Shown here piece after piece: positions 32,396-42,351 of a stretch of 64,000 bases of DNA. This DNA comes from Bradyrhizobium cytisi. GTDB lineage: Bacteria > Pseudomonadota > Alphaproteobacteria > Rhizobiales > Xanthobacteraceae. How positions within the stretch are numbered: position 1 is the stretch's first letter; each line of letters begins with the position of its first letter. The stretch lies in NCBI RefSeq assembly GCF_008123515.1, contig NZ_VSSR01000020.1:45614-109613 (forward strand). The letters are read 5' to 3'. The translations under genes were made by a program, and so were the position numbers. The notes under the pieces were generated by a model. That model was not told where the DNA came from and made no database searches. It was given only the letters and a program-made list of their open reading frames with translations.

Positions 32396-33046
32396 TCAGG
32401 CCTCCGCCGCGATGCTGGCGGAGTCGTCGATCTCGGCGGGGCGCCAGTCCATCGCCACGAAGCCGGGCGCAGCCTCGACGCGCTTCAGCCAGTCCCGGAT
32501 CGCCGGGAAGGGCGAAAGGTCGAAATCGCAGCGGTCGGCGAGGTGGGTGTAGCCGTACAAGGCGATGTCGGCGACCGTGAGCTGGCGGGCGGCGAAATAG
32601 GCGCTGGTCTTGAGGTGGTTCTCCATCACCTGGAGCGCGCCATAGCCGCGCTCCATCCAGTCTTCCAGCGCGTGGGTCTGCAGGTCGCGGCCGCCCTTGA
32701 CCAGCGACAGCCAGAAATAGGCGGCGCCGATATTGGGCTCGAGCGCGTGCTGCTCGAAGAACATCCATTGCAGCGCCTCGGCGCGATCGATGCGGTTCTC
32801 CGGCGCGAGCGGCGTGCCGACGGCGACGTACCACAGGATGGCGTTGGACTCGGCGAGATAGCGATTGTCGCCGACCTCGAGCAGCGGCACCTGTCCTGAC
32901 GGGTTCTTCGCCAGGAAGTCCGGCGTCTTGCTCTCGCCGCGGAGAATGTCCACCTCGATGGGTTCGTAGGGCACGTTCAACAGCGCCAGCGCAAGGCGGA
33001 CCTTGTAGCTGTTGCCCGAGCGTTGCATCGAATAGAGCTTGTACAT
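32396..33046 (-). CDS. glutathione S-transferase family protein, second of three
   Basis: A 216-residue GST. The N-terminal thioredoxin-like domain is MYKLYSMQRSGNSYKVRLAL, with Ser11 as the likely catalytic residue. NPSGQVPLLEVGDNRYLAESNAILWYVA contains the cis-Pro and glutathione-binding Glu/Ser (positions 51-78, shown in part only). The C-terminal helical domain includes LTVADIALYGYTHLAD. The family detoxifies electrophiles or has metabolic roles. The substrate is unknown. The start at 33046 is set by the domain start. A copy at 49105 is related. Confidence 0.9.
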   Translation of the reverse strand: MYKLYSMQRSGNSYKVRLALALLNVPYEPIEVDILRGESKTPDFLAKNPSGQVPLLEVGDNRYLAESNAILWYVAVGTPLAPENRIDRAEALQWMFFEQHALEPNIGAAYFWLSLVKGGRDLQTHALEDWMERGYGALQVMENHLKTSAYFAARQLTVADIALYGYTHLADRCDFDLSPFPAIRDWLKRVEAAPGFVAMDWRPAEIDDSASIAAEA

Positions 33047-33112
33047 TCTGGGAGTTCGATTCCGAGGGACGGGAAGGTTCGGCGCTTGTTGCCCCGCACC
33101 GCGGCTAAACAA

Positions 33113-34790
<1,678 letters not shown>

Positions 34791-34814
34791 GCTTGCAGCA
34801 ACGATGTAACATGA

Positions 34815-34845
34815 AGGGGCCCGCTCGCTGCGGGCCCTTTTTTTC
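34815..34845 (+). terminator. rho-independent terminator of aatA
   Basis: GGGGCCCGC-TCGCT-GCGGGCCC followed by seven T and then C. The 8-bp GC stem and T run are classical. It is 25 bases downstream of the aatA stop and before the DUF992 gene. Confidence 0.92.
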
Positions 34846-34955
34846 TTTGTGGCACGCGTGATCTGGCACCACCCCAACTATTGTGGCATAGACCATCGCG
34901 CGCCGCTTGCAGGCTGCTTCTCTGCTCGCATCACATTCATAGCCGGAGACATTTC

Positions 34956-35435
34956 ATGCGCCGCTCACTCCTCCTTGCCGGACTCACCATTGCGAGCCTC
35001 GTCGCCTCCATCGCGGGCGCCAGCGCGCAGTCGCGGATGGTGCAGGTCGGCGTGCTCGAATGCCGCGGCGGCGCCAGCGTCGGCTTCGTGGTGGGATCGG
35101 TGACCAATCTCGGCTGCGTGCTGCGCGCCGACGGTCTGCCCGAAGACCGCTATGTCGCGACGATCCGTAAAGTGGGCATCGACCTCGGCATCACCCAGGA
35201 GACGGCGCTCGCCTGGGGCGTGTTCGCGCCGGTCAACCGGCTCGGCCCCGGCGATCTCTCCGGCAATTATGCCGGCGCGCAGGGCAGCGCCTCGGTCGGC
35301 GTCGGCCTCGGCGGTAATGCGCTGGTCCGCGGCTCCAACAATTCGATCGCGCTTCAACCGTTGAGCGTGCAGGGCCAGGTCGGCCTCAACGTCGCCGCAG
35401 GGCTCGAGAGCCTGGAACTCCGTCCGGGCCGTTAA
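34956..35435 (+). CDS. exported DUF992 protein
   Basis: A 159-residue protein with a signal peptide (RRSLLLAGLTIASLVASIAG, cut after SASA-like AGASA, near residue 24). The mature domain starts SRMVQVGVLECRGGASVGF, then VGSVTNLGCVLRADG, with two conserved cysteines, and ends in QVGLNVAAGLESLELRPGR. This is DUF992, found widely in alphaproteobacteria and often secreted. Its role is unknown. The start at 34956 has a GGAGA-like site. A strong terminator upstream isolates it from aatA. Confidence 0.9.
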   Translation: MRRSLLLAGLTIASLVASIAGASAQSRMVQVGVLECRGGASVGFVVGSVTNLGCVLRADGLPEDRYVATIRKVGIDLGITQETALAWGVFAPVNRLGPGDLSGNYAGAQGSASVGVGLGGNALVRGSNNSIALQPLSVQGQVGLNVAAGLESLELRPGR

Positions 35436-35596
35436 CGCCCGACGACGCTGTCGCGCTTAGCTCTGCCTTCGGGAGAGGTTAAGACACTGACGACGCACCG
35501 CAGCGACGTTTGACGCTTGCCAAATCTCGGAGACGGGCAGAGCATCTGCGTTTGCCGACCCAATCATGGGCCGAGCTCCAAACAAGGAGGCGGCGA

Positions 35597-37645
35597 ATGG
35601 GACAAGACGTCAGAAGTCCCCGAGGTCCACGGTGCATTGCGCTGGTGGGCCCATTCCAAAGCGGTAAAACCACACTTCTCGAAGCAATCCTGGCGCGAAC
35701 GGGCGCAATCCCGCGCGCCGGCAGCGTCGACGCCGGAACCTCCGTCGGCGACGCCACGCCTGAGGCCCGTCATCACAAGATGACTGTCGGGCTGACTGCC
35801 GTCACCACGAGTTTCATGGGCGACAGCTACACTTTCCTGGATTGTCCCGGTTCCGTCGAGTTCGCCCACGACATGCGCGCCGCGCTTCCCGCGGTCGACG
35901 CCGCAATCGTGGTCTGCGAGGCCGACGAGAAGAAGCTGCCGCAGCTTCAGATCATCCTGCGCGAGCTGGAGGAGCTGAAGATCCCGCGCTTCCTGTTCCT
36001 CAACAAGATCGACCGCGCCAACAAGCGCATCCGCGAGACGCTCGCGACGCTCCAGCCCGCCTCGCGCGTTCCGCTGGTGCTGCGCCAGATCCCGATCTGG
36101 AAGGACGAGTTGATCGAGGGCTTCGTCGATCTTGCGCTCGAGCGCGCGTTCGTCTATCGCGAGCACAAGGCATCCGAAGTGGTTGCGCTCGAAGGCGGCG
36201 ACCTCGATCGCGAGAAGGAGGCCCGCTTCTCGATGCTGGAGAAGCTCGCCGACCACGACGATGCGCTGATGGAGCAGCTGCTCGAAGACATCCAGCCGCC
36301 GCGCGATGCCGTGTTCGACGACCTCGCCCGCGAACTGCGCGAGGGACTGATCTGCCCCGTGCTGCTCGGCGCTGCCGCGCGCGAAAACGGCGTGCTGCGT
36401 CTGATGAAGGCGCTGCGCCACGAGGCGCCCGGCATTGCGGAGACCGCAAAGCGTCTCGGCGTGCCCTCCGCCAAGGACGCGCTCGGCTTCGTCTTCAAGA
36501 CGCTGCACTCGCAGCACGGCGGAAAGCTGTCGCTGACGCGGCTGCTTGCCGGCCATCTCGACGACGGCGCCACGCTGCAATCGTCCTCCGGCGGGGTGAG
36601 CCGCATCTCCGGTATCCTCGCCGTCAACGGCGCCTACGACACCAAGCGTGCCGCTGCCGAAGCCGGCGACACCGTGGCGCTCGCCAAGCTCGATCCGGTC
36701 AAGACCGGCGACACGGTCTCGAGCGGCAAGACCGCGCCAGCCGCGCTCGCGGCCTCAGAGCCGACGCCGCCGGTGCTCGCGATTTCAGTTGCGGCCACCG
36801 ACCGCAAGGACGACGTCAAGCTCGGACAGGCGCTGACGCGGCTGCACGAGGAGGATCCCTCCCTCGTCGTCGTGATGAACGCCCAGACCCACGACACCGT
36901 GCTGTGGGGACAGGGCGAGATGCACTTACGTGTTGCGAGCGAGCGGCTGCGCGATCGCTTCGGCGTCAAGATCTCCTCGCATCCGCCTGCGATCGGCTAC
37001 CAGGAGACCATCCGCAAGCCGATCGTCCAGCGTGGTCGCCACAAGAAGCAGTCCGGCGGTCACGGCCAGTTCGGCGATGTCGTGCTCGACATCAGACCGC
37101 TGCAGCGCGGCGAGGGCTTCAAGTTCGACGAGAAGGTCGTCGGCGGCGCGGTGCCGCGCAACTATATCGGTGCGGTGGAGGAGGGCGTCGTCGACGGGCT
37201 CGCGCGCGGGCCGCTCGGCTTCCCCGTCACCGATCTGCAGGTGACGCTGACGGACGGCTCCTATCACAGCGTCGATTCCTCCGACCTTGCCTTCCGCACG
37301 GCGGCGAGGGTCGGGCTCAACGAAGGCCTGCCGCAATGCCAGTCGGTGCTGCTTGAGCCGATCCACGTGGTCGAGATCGTGTGTCCGACCGATGCCACCG
37401 CCAAGATCAACGCGATCCTGTCGGCGCGGCGCGGCCAGATTCTCGGCTTCGACACCCGCGACGGCTGGAGCGGCTGGGACTGCGTCCGCGCCATGATGCC
37501 GGAAGCCGAGATTGGCGAGCTCATCGTCGAGCTGCGTTCGGCAACCGCAGGCGCCGGCAGCTTCACCCGTCAGTTCGACCACATGGCCGAAGTCACGGGC
37601 CGCGCCGCCGACCAGATCATCGCCGCGCATCAGCACGCGGCGTGA
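35597..37645 (+). CDS. elongation factor G-like GTPase (EF-G paralogue)
   Basis: A 682-residue translational-GTPase paralogue. G1 is GPFQSGKTTL near residue 17. The switch-I region is ATPEARHHKMTVGL, G3 is FLDCPGSVEF near 78, and G4 is LFLNKID near 135. Domains II to V follow in EF-G order (for example QFGDVVLDIRPLQRG and VGGAVPRNYIGAVEEG in domain IV). In canonical EF-G G3 is DTPGHVDF. Here the catalytic His is a Ser, so GTP hydrolysis may be altered. Such EF-G2-like proteins do not replace EF-G, and their role is unsettled. SD AAGGAGG fixes the start. Confidence 0.92.
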   Translation: MGQDVRSPRGPRCIALVGPFQSGKTTLLEAILARTGAIPRAGSVDAGTSVGDATPEARHHKMTVGLTAVTTSFMGDSYTFLDCPGSVEFAHDMRAALPAVDAAIVVCEADEKKLPQLQIILRELEELKIPRFLFLNKIDRANKRIRETLATLQPASRVPLVLRQIPIWKDELIEGFVDLALERAFVYREHKASEVVALEGGDLDREKEARFSMLEKLADHDDALMEQLLEDIQPPRDAVFDDLARELREGLICPVLLGAAARENGVLRLMKALRHEAPGIAETAKRLGVPSAKDALGFVFKTLHSQHGGKLSLTRLLAGHLDDGATLQSSSGGVSRISGILAVNGAYDTKRAAAEAGDTVALAKLDPVKTGDTVSSGKTAPAALAASEPTPPVLAISVAATDRKDDVKLGQALTRLHEEDPSLVVVMNAQTHDTVLWGQGEMHLRVASERLRDRFGVKISSHPPAIGYQETIRKPIVQRGRHKKQSGGHGQFGDVVLDIRPLQRGEGFKFDEKVVGGAVPRNYIGAVEEGVVDGLARGPLGFPVTDLQVTLTDGSYHSVDSSDLAFRTAARVGLNEGLPQCQSVLLEPIHVVEIVCPTDATAKINAILSARRGQILGFDTRDGWSGWDCVRAMMPEAEIGELIVELRSATAGAGSFTRQFDHMAEVTGRAADQIIAAHQHAA

Positions 37646-37677
37646 GCCAACTCGCGCAGTAAGGGACGCACCGCTTT

Positions 37678-37713
37678 CTCCTCTCCTCGCCCTTGCGGGG
37701 AGAGAGGGGGCCG
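37678..37713. repeat. partial CTCTCC/GGGGAGAG repeat
   Basis: CTCCTCTCCTCGCCCTTGCG and GGGAGAGAGGGGGCC. It is a decayed half-copy of the CTCTCCCC family, located after the EF-G-like gene. Confidence 0.5.
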
Positions 37714-37764
37714 CGCCCTCTCGACTCGTCATTGCGCAGCGAGAGTACTTGCATTTGGCCTCAT

Positions 37765-37783
37765 ATGATATATTTTACATCAT
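37765..37783. promoter_or_regulatory. AT-rich inverted repeat upstream of the XRE gene
   Basis: ATGAT-ATATTTTAC-ATCAT lies 49-67 bases ahead of the XRE regulator start. The surrounding stretch (37760-37815) is strikingly AT-rich for this window. An autoregulatory operator or promoter is likely, but unproven. Confidence 0.5.
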
Positions 37784-37831
37784 TATACATGTGCGAGACA
37801 TCACTTATAAGCTCTGACACGTGAGGCCAAG

Positions 37832-38104
37832 GTGATCACGTCGTTCCAGATGCGAGCAGCCCGCGCGCTGCTTGGCATTGACCAGAAAACCCTGGCCGAG
37901 CTCGCAGGCGTTTCGCTGCCGACCATCCAGCGGATGGAGGCGAGCACCGGCAACGTTCGCGGCGTGGTCGAGACCCTGATGAAGGTGGTCGAAGCATTCG
38001 AGCGGGCCGGCGTCGAGCTGATCGCCGAACACGCGCGCAGCGACGGCGGCGGACGTGGCGTTCGGCTGAAAGAGCCGGGGCCGCCGCGTCGGGTGGGAGC
38101 ATGA
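37832..38104 (+). CDS. small XRE family helix-turn-helix regulator
   Basis: A 90-residue protein. The HTH is plain, with MRAARALLGIDQKTLAELAG as the first helices and VSLPTIQRMEASTGN as the recognition helix, followed by VETLMKVVEAFERAGVELI. The tail is Gly/Arg/Pro-rich. The start is GTG. An internal ATG occurs at 37850, but the GTG gives the complete first helix and has AAGG just before it. It lies 90 bases upstream of the SulP transporter on the same strand, a pairing I have seen in rhizobia, so it probably controls that gene. The AT-rich inverted repeat upstream is its candidate site. Confidence 0.85.
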   Translation: MITSFQMRAARALLGIDQKTLAELAGVSLPTIQRMEASTGNVRGVVETLMKVVEAFERAGVELIAEHARSDGGGRGVRLKEPGPPRRVGA

Positions 38105-38194
38105 TCTTGCGATGATCATGCTCGGATGCAGTCTGAACTAACGCACCGTCGCGCCGGAGCACGCGGCCGCACGATGCATCGGAGCATTGTGGGC

Positions 38195-39952
38195 ATGAGC
38201 ATCACGGGCGAACACGCAGGCAAGCTGCACCACCTTCGTCAGCCGACCTTTGCCGAACTCTATCTGCCAAAGCTCATCACCGTCTGGCGCGAAGGCTATG
38301 GCCTCGCGGATTTCGGCGCCGATGTGTTTGCGGGCCTCACGGTCGCGATCGTCGCGCTGCCGCTGTCGATGGCGATTGCGATCGCATCCGGCGTGACACC
38401 GGATCGCGGGCTCTACACTGCGGTTGTCGGCGGCTTCATCGTGTCGCTGCTCGGCGGCAGCCGCTTCCAGATCGGCGGGCCTGCGGGCGCCTTCATCGTA
38501 CTGGTCGCGGTGACGGCGGAGCGGCATGGCGTCGACGGCGTCATCCTCGCCACCATGATGGCGGGTATAGTGCTGATCGCTGCGGGCCTGCTGCGCATCG
38601 GCACCTACATCAAGTTCATCCCCTATCCCGTCACGGTCGGCTTCACCGCCGGTATCGCCGTGATCATCTTTGCGAGCCAGCTGCGCGATCTCTCAGGCAT
38701 CACGCTCGCGGGGAAAGAGCCGAGCGAGTTCGTGCCGAAGCTCGCCGCGCTGGCGGATGGCCTTCACACCATCAATCCGTCCGCGCTTGGCGTCGCTCTC
38801 GTCAGCGTCGCCATCATCGCGGGCTTGCGGCGCTGGCGGCCGTCCTGGCCCGGCATCCTGATCGCGGTCGTGCTGGCGGCGATCGCGACGGCTGCACTGT
38901 CGCTGCCAATCGAAACCATAGGCAGTCGTTTCGGCGGCGTCCCGCGTGAATTGCCCTCGCCTGCGTTGCCGGCGTTCTCGCTTGCGAAGGCGAAAGCGGT
39001 GCTGCCGGATGCGATCTCGTTTGCGCTGCTCGCGGCCATCGAATCGCTGCTGTCGGCGGTGGTCGCCGACGGCATGACCGGGCGCCGTCACCGCTCCAAT
39101 TGCGAGCTGGTGGCGCAAGGTGCCGCCAATATCGGCGCGGCACTGTTCGGCGGCATCTGTGTCACCGGCCTGATTGCGCGCACCGCGACCAACATTCGCG
39201 CCGGCGCGCGCGGGCCGCTGGTAGGCATGCTGCACTCCGTCTTTCTGCTGCCGTTCATGCTGGTCGCTGCACCGCTCGCGAGCTACATCCCGCTTGCCGC
39301 ACTTGCCGCCGTGCTGGTCGTGGTGGCCTGGACCATGGCGGAGAAGCAGGAATTCGCGACGCTGCTGCGCTCGTCCTGGGGCGATGCCGTCGTGCTGCTG
39401 GCAACCTTCCTGCTCACGATCTTCCGCGATCTGACCAAAGGCATCCTGGTCGGCTTCGCGCTCGGTGCGGTACTGTTCATCCATCGCATGGCGGAGATGA
39501 CCGGCATCGAGGAGCGCTCGCCGCTGGTCGCGGCCGATCGTCCCGATGACGGCAATGGCGAGCGCGTACCTTACGATCCCGCGCTCGCGGTCGACCGCGA
39601 CGTCCTGGTCTATCGCATCATCGGCGCGTTCTTCTTTGGTGCTGCGTCTGCGATCGGAGGCGTGCTCGACGGCATTGCCGACAAGCGCAAGGCGCTCGTG
39701 GTCGATTTCGCCGCAGTGCCGTTCCTGGACTCCACCGCGGCGAACGTGTTGGGGCGCGTCGCCGCCAAGGCCCAGCGCAAGGGCATCCGGCTATTCATCA
39801 CCGGGGCTTCGCCCGCGGTCCGCCGCGCGCTGCTGACCCACGGCGTGAGCCCGAAGCGGGCGCGCTATCGCCAGACCATCGAGCGCGCGGTCGTCGATAT
39901 CAAGGCGGCTCCCGGCGTGACCGAATCCACGGTGCCGTCCCCGCCTGCTTGA
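38195..39952 (+). CDS. SulP family inorganic anion transporter
   Basis: A membrane transporter of the SLC26/SulP family, 585 residues from 38195. It has about 10-14 transmembrane segments, beginning with DVFAGLTVAIVALPLSMAIA. The conserved FITGLTxAVIIFASQLRDLSG region is represented here by GFTAGIAVIIFASQLRDLSG. A C-terminal STAS domain (from about 490) contains DFAAVPFLDSTAANVLGRV. It could carry sulphate or bicarbonate. Starts at 38126 and 38174 are possible, but 38195 has GGAG ten bases upstream. It is probably controlled by the XRE gene. Confidence 0.9.
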   Translation: MSITGEHAGKLHHLRQPTFAELYLPKLITVWREGYGLADFGADVFAGLTVAIVALPLSMAIAIASGVTPDRGLYTAVVGGFIVSLLGGSRFQIGGPAGAFIVLVAVTAERHGVDGVILATMMAGIVLIAAGLLRIGTYIKFIPYPVTVGFTAGIAVIIFASQLRDLSGITLAGKEPSEFVPKLAALADGLHTINPSALGVALVSVAIIAGLRRWRPSWPGILIAVVLAAIATAALSLPIETIGSRFGGVPRELPSPALPAFSLAKAKAVLPDAISFALLAAIESLLSAVVADGMTGRRHRSNCELVAQGAANIGAALFGGICVTGLIARTATNIRAGARGPLVGMLHSVFLLPFMLVAAPLASYIPLAALAAVLVVVAWTMAEKQEFATLLRSSWGDAVVLLATFLLTIFRDLTKGILVGFALGAVLFIHRMAEMTGIEERSPLVAADRPDDGNGERVPYDPALAVDRDVLVYRIIGAFFFGAASAIGGVLDGIADKRKALVVDFAAVPFLDSTAANVLGRVAAKAQRKGIRLFITGASPAVRRALLTHGVSPKRARYRQTIERAVVDIKAAPGVTESTVPSPPA

Positions 39953-40004
39953 CAGGACCGGCCGGACGCGAAATGGATCGCCCTCGACACGACCCGAGGG
40001 AAAG

Positions 40005-40844
40005 ATGACCGCGCTCAAATCGCCCGCAGCCTGCTTGATCGGATGGCCGGCCGCGCATTCGCGCTCGCCGCTGATCCATCATTACTGGCTGCGCACGCTC
40101 GGCATCGCAGGCGGCTATGTCATCGAGGCGGTTCCGCCCGAGAACCTGCGCGATTTCGTGCTGCGGCTGTCACTTCGTGGTTTTGTCGGCGCCAATGTCA
40201 CCATTCCGCACAAGGTCGGCGTGCTGGAGCTGTCGACCCCCGATGCGCGCGCCAAGGCGATTGGCGCCGCCAACACGCTGTGGTTTGCCGACGGTGAGCT
40301 GCGCTCGACCAATACCGACGTCGAAGGCTTTCTCGGCAATCTCGACGCCAGCGCGCCCGGCTGGGACAAGGCGGATGAAGCGCTGGTGCTGGGCGCCGGC
40401 GGCTCCTCGCGCGCGGTGGTGTTCGGCCTGCTCGAACGCGGCTTTGGCCGCGTTCATCTCGCCAACCGTACTTTGGCGCGGGCCGAGGCGCTAGCGGCGC
40501 AATTCGGGCCGAACGTGCATCCGCTTGTCTGGGACCGGATCAACGACGTCCTGCCGCGCGCAAAACTTCTTGTGAACACGACCTCGCTCGGCATGCACGG
40601 CCAGCCTTCACTCGATGTTGATGTGGCGCGGCTGCCGCAAGGGGCCGTCGTCGCCGACCTCGTCTATGTCCCGCTGGTGACGCCGCTGCTCGCGGCAGCC
40701 AGGGCCCGCGGGCTCGACACCGCCGACGGGCTCGGCATGCTCCTGCACCAGGCGGTGCGCGGCTTCGAGCTGTGGTTCGGCCGGAGGCCCGAGGTGAGTG
40801 CGGAACTGCGCGCGCTGGTCGAGGCCGATCTCACAAAGACTTGA
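40005..40844 (+). CDS. aroE: shikimate dehydrogenase
   Basis: Reduces 3-dehydroshikimate to shikimate with NADPH, the fourth step of the chorismate pathway. The 279-residue length is normal. The substrate and catalytic residues are visible: SRSPLIHHYWL, Lys in ANVTIPHKVGVL, Asp in STNTDVEGF, and Gln in GMLLHQAVRGFELW. The NADP loop is LVLGAGGSSRAVVFGLLERG. The start has GAGGGAAAG just upstream. It is not in the usual aroE-coaE-dnaQ context. It lies between SulP and two secreted proteins, so it may be a second copy. Confidence 0.94.
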   Translation: MTALKSPAACLIGWPAAHSRSPLIHHYWLRTLGIAGGYVIEAVPPENLRDFVLRLSLRGFVGANVTIPHKVGVLELSTPDARAKAIGAANTLWFADGELRSTNTDVEGFLGNLDASAPGWDKADEALVLGAGGSSRAVVFGLLERGFGRVHLANRTLARAEALAAQFGPNVHPLVWDRINDVLPRAKLLVNTTSLGMHGQPSLDVDVARLPQGAVVADLVYVPLVTPLLAAARARGLDTADGLGMLLHQAVRGFELWFGRRPEVSAELRALVEADLTKT

Positions 40845-40900
40845 GAGAATAGTGCGCCGTCTCCGGCGTTCACTATCCGTGGGGATAATCGGAGACTGTC

Positions 40901-41527
40901 ATGACGATCCAACGTGCAAATTTCACGCGCCCGCTCATCGCTGTTGCGATGGTGGCTGCTTCCACCCTCGCGGCCGTCGCGCAAAGGGCGCCGGTGCCGA
41001 CCCGCGTGCGCGGCACGATCGAGCGCGTCGAGGGTGACACTCTGCTGGTCAAGTCGCGCAGCGGCGAGGACGTCAAGCTTCACATCGCTTCCGACCTGCG
41101 CGTGGCCGGCGTCACCAAGATTTCGCTGGCCGATATCAAGGTCGGCTCCTTCGTCGGCGCCACCACCGTGCCGGGACCGGACGGTGGCGAGAACGCCGTC
41201 GAGGTCCACGTGTTTCCGGAGAGCATGCGCGGCACCGGCGAAGGCTCGCGGCCCTATGACCTCAAGCCCAATTCCAGCATGACCAATGCCACGGTGTCGG
41301 AGAGCGTGGTCGGCAACGACGGCCATACGCTGCTGGTGAAGTACAAGGACGGCGAGAAGAAAGTGTTCGTGTCCGATATGACACCGGTGGTGACCTTCGT
41401 GCCCGCGGACAAGTCCGAGCTGAAGGCCGGCGCCAAGGTCATCGCCTTCATGAAGCAATTGCCCGACGGCTCGTTCGAGACCAATCGCGTCAATGTCGGC
41501 CGTGACGGTATGACCCCGCCGATGTGA
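40901..41527 (+). CDS. exported DUF5666-like protein, first of a tandem pair
   Basis: A 208-residue protein with a signal peptide (residues 1-28, ending VAQRAPVP). The body contains two OB-fold-like repeats of the GTIERVEGDTLLVKSRSGED and VKYKDGEKKVFVSDMTPVV types, with VNVGRDGMTPPM at the end. The repeated beta-strand pattern with KDGEKK is like DUF5666, but this assignment is tentative. The downstream neighbour is a clear paralogue. A strong hairpin separates the two, which may set their relative expression. Confidence 0.75.
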   Translation: MTIQRANFTRPLIAVAMVAASTLAAVAQRAPVPTRVRGTIERVEGDTLLVKSRSGEDVKLHIASDLRVAGVTKISLADIKVGSFVGATTVPGPDGGENAVEVHVFPESMRGTGEGSRPYDLKPNSSMTNATVSESVVGNDGHTLLVKYKDGEKKVFVSDMTPVVTFVPADKSELKAGAKVIAFMKQLPDGSFETNRVNVGRDGMTPPM

Positions 41528-41544
41528 TCGGAATTCAGGGAATA

Positions 41545-41581
41545 GCGGCGGTCAGACGGGGTTGCCCTGTCTGATCGCCGC
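41545..41581 (+). promoter_or_regulatory. very stable hairpin between two paralogous genes
   Basis: GCGGCGGTCAGAC pairs with GTCTGATCGCCGC (13 bp, one wobble or mismatch), and the inner GGG/CCC extends the stem around a short TTG loop. It sits 18 bases after the first stop and 20 bases before the second start, directly ahead of the AAGGGG ribosome site. No T run follows, so an RNA stability or attenuation role is more likely than termination. Confidence 0.7.
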
Positions 41582-41601
41582 AAACCCTGAAGGGGACCAT
41601 C

Positions 41602-42231
41602 ATGCCAAGCCTGAACAACTGGATGCCGCGCGCCGTCGCGGCAGCATTCGTCGCCTGTATCGTTACATCATCCATTTCAGCGCAGCAGCAGGCGCCGACC
41701 GTGCGCATTCGCGGCACCATCGAGAGCATCGACGGCAACACCCTCGGCATCAAGACGCGCGAGGGCACCGATGTGAAGGTGAAGATGACCGACAACGTCG
41801 CCGTCTTCGCGGTGGTGAAGACGCAGCTCTCCGAGATCAAGGAGGGCTCCTATATCGGCGTCACCGCCATGCCCGAGCCCGACGGCACGCAGAAGGCCAT
41901 TGCCGTCCATATCTTTCCGGAAAACCAGCGCGGCGCCGCTGAAGGCTTCCGCCCCTGGGATGCGCGCGCCAACTCGACCATGACCAACGCCACCGTAGCG
42001 CAGACGGTCAAGGGCACCGACGGCCAGAACATCACGGTCAAATACAAGGACGGCGAGAAGAAGGTCGTGGTGCCGCCGGAGACCCCGATCGTCACCTTCG
42101 TCGCCAGCGACAAGTCCGAGATCAAGCCCGGCGCCAAGCTGATCATCTTTGGTGCGGCGAAGAAGGATGACGGCACGCTGGAAGCGAACCGGGTCAATGT
42201 CGGCCGCGATGGCCTGACGCCGCCGATGTGA
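41602..42231 (+). CDS. exported DUF5666-like protein, second of a tandem pair
   Basis: A 209-residue paralogue of the upstream protein. The signal peptide is NNWMPRAVAAAFVACIVTSS then ISAQQ. The mature part matches block by block: RIRGTIESIDGNTLGIKTRE, FPENQRGAAEGFRPWDAR, VKYKDGEKKVVVPPETPIV and VNVGRDGLTPPM. The duplication is recent enough for long stretches to agree. AAGGGG precedes the ATG. It is followed by repeat copy 3 and the convergent lldD gene, so the two-gene unit ends here. Confidence 0.75.
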   Translation: MPSLNNWMPRAVAAAFVACIVTSSISAQQQAPTVRIRGTIESIDGNTLGIKTREGTDVKVKMTDNVAVFAVVKTQLSEIKEGSYIGVTAMPEPDGTQKAIAVHIFPENQRGAAEGFRPWDARANSTMTNATVAQTVKGTDGQNITVKYKDGEKKVVVPPETPIVTFVASDKSEIKPGAKLIIFGAAKKDDGTLEANRVNVGRDGLTPPM

Positions 42232-42250
42232 GCGACTGAGCGCTGGACTC

Positions 42251-42341
42251 GCAGGGTGGGCAAAGGCGCACTGGCGCCGTGCCCACCGCTTTCCTGCGTT
42301 TCGTAAGAGTTGGTGGGCACGCTTCGCTTTGCGCACCCTAC
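42251..42341. repeat. GTAGGGTGGGCA palindromic repeat, copy 3
   Basis: GCAGGGTGGGCAAAGGCGCA starts this copy. TTGGTGGGCACGCTTCGCTT and TGCGCACCCTACGG end it. It lies between the convergent secreted protein and lldD genes. Confidence 0.88.
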
Positions 42342-42351
42342 GGCAACTGTT

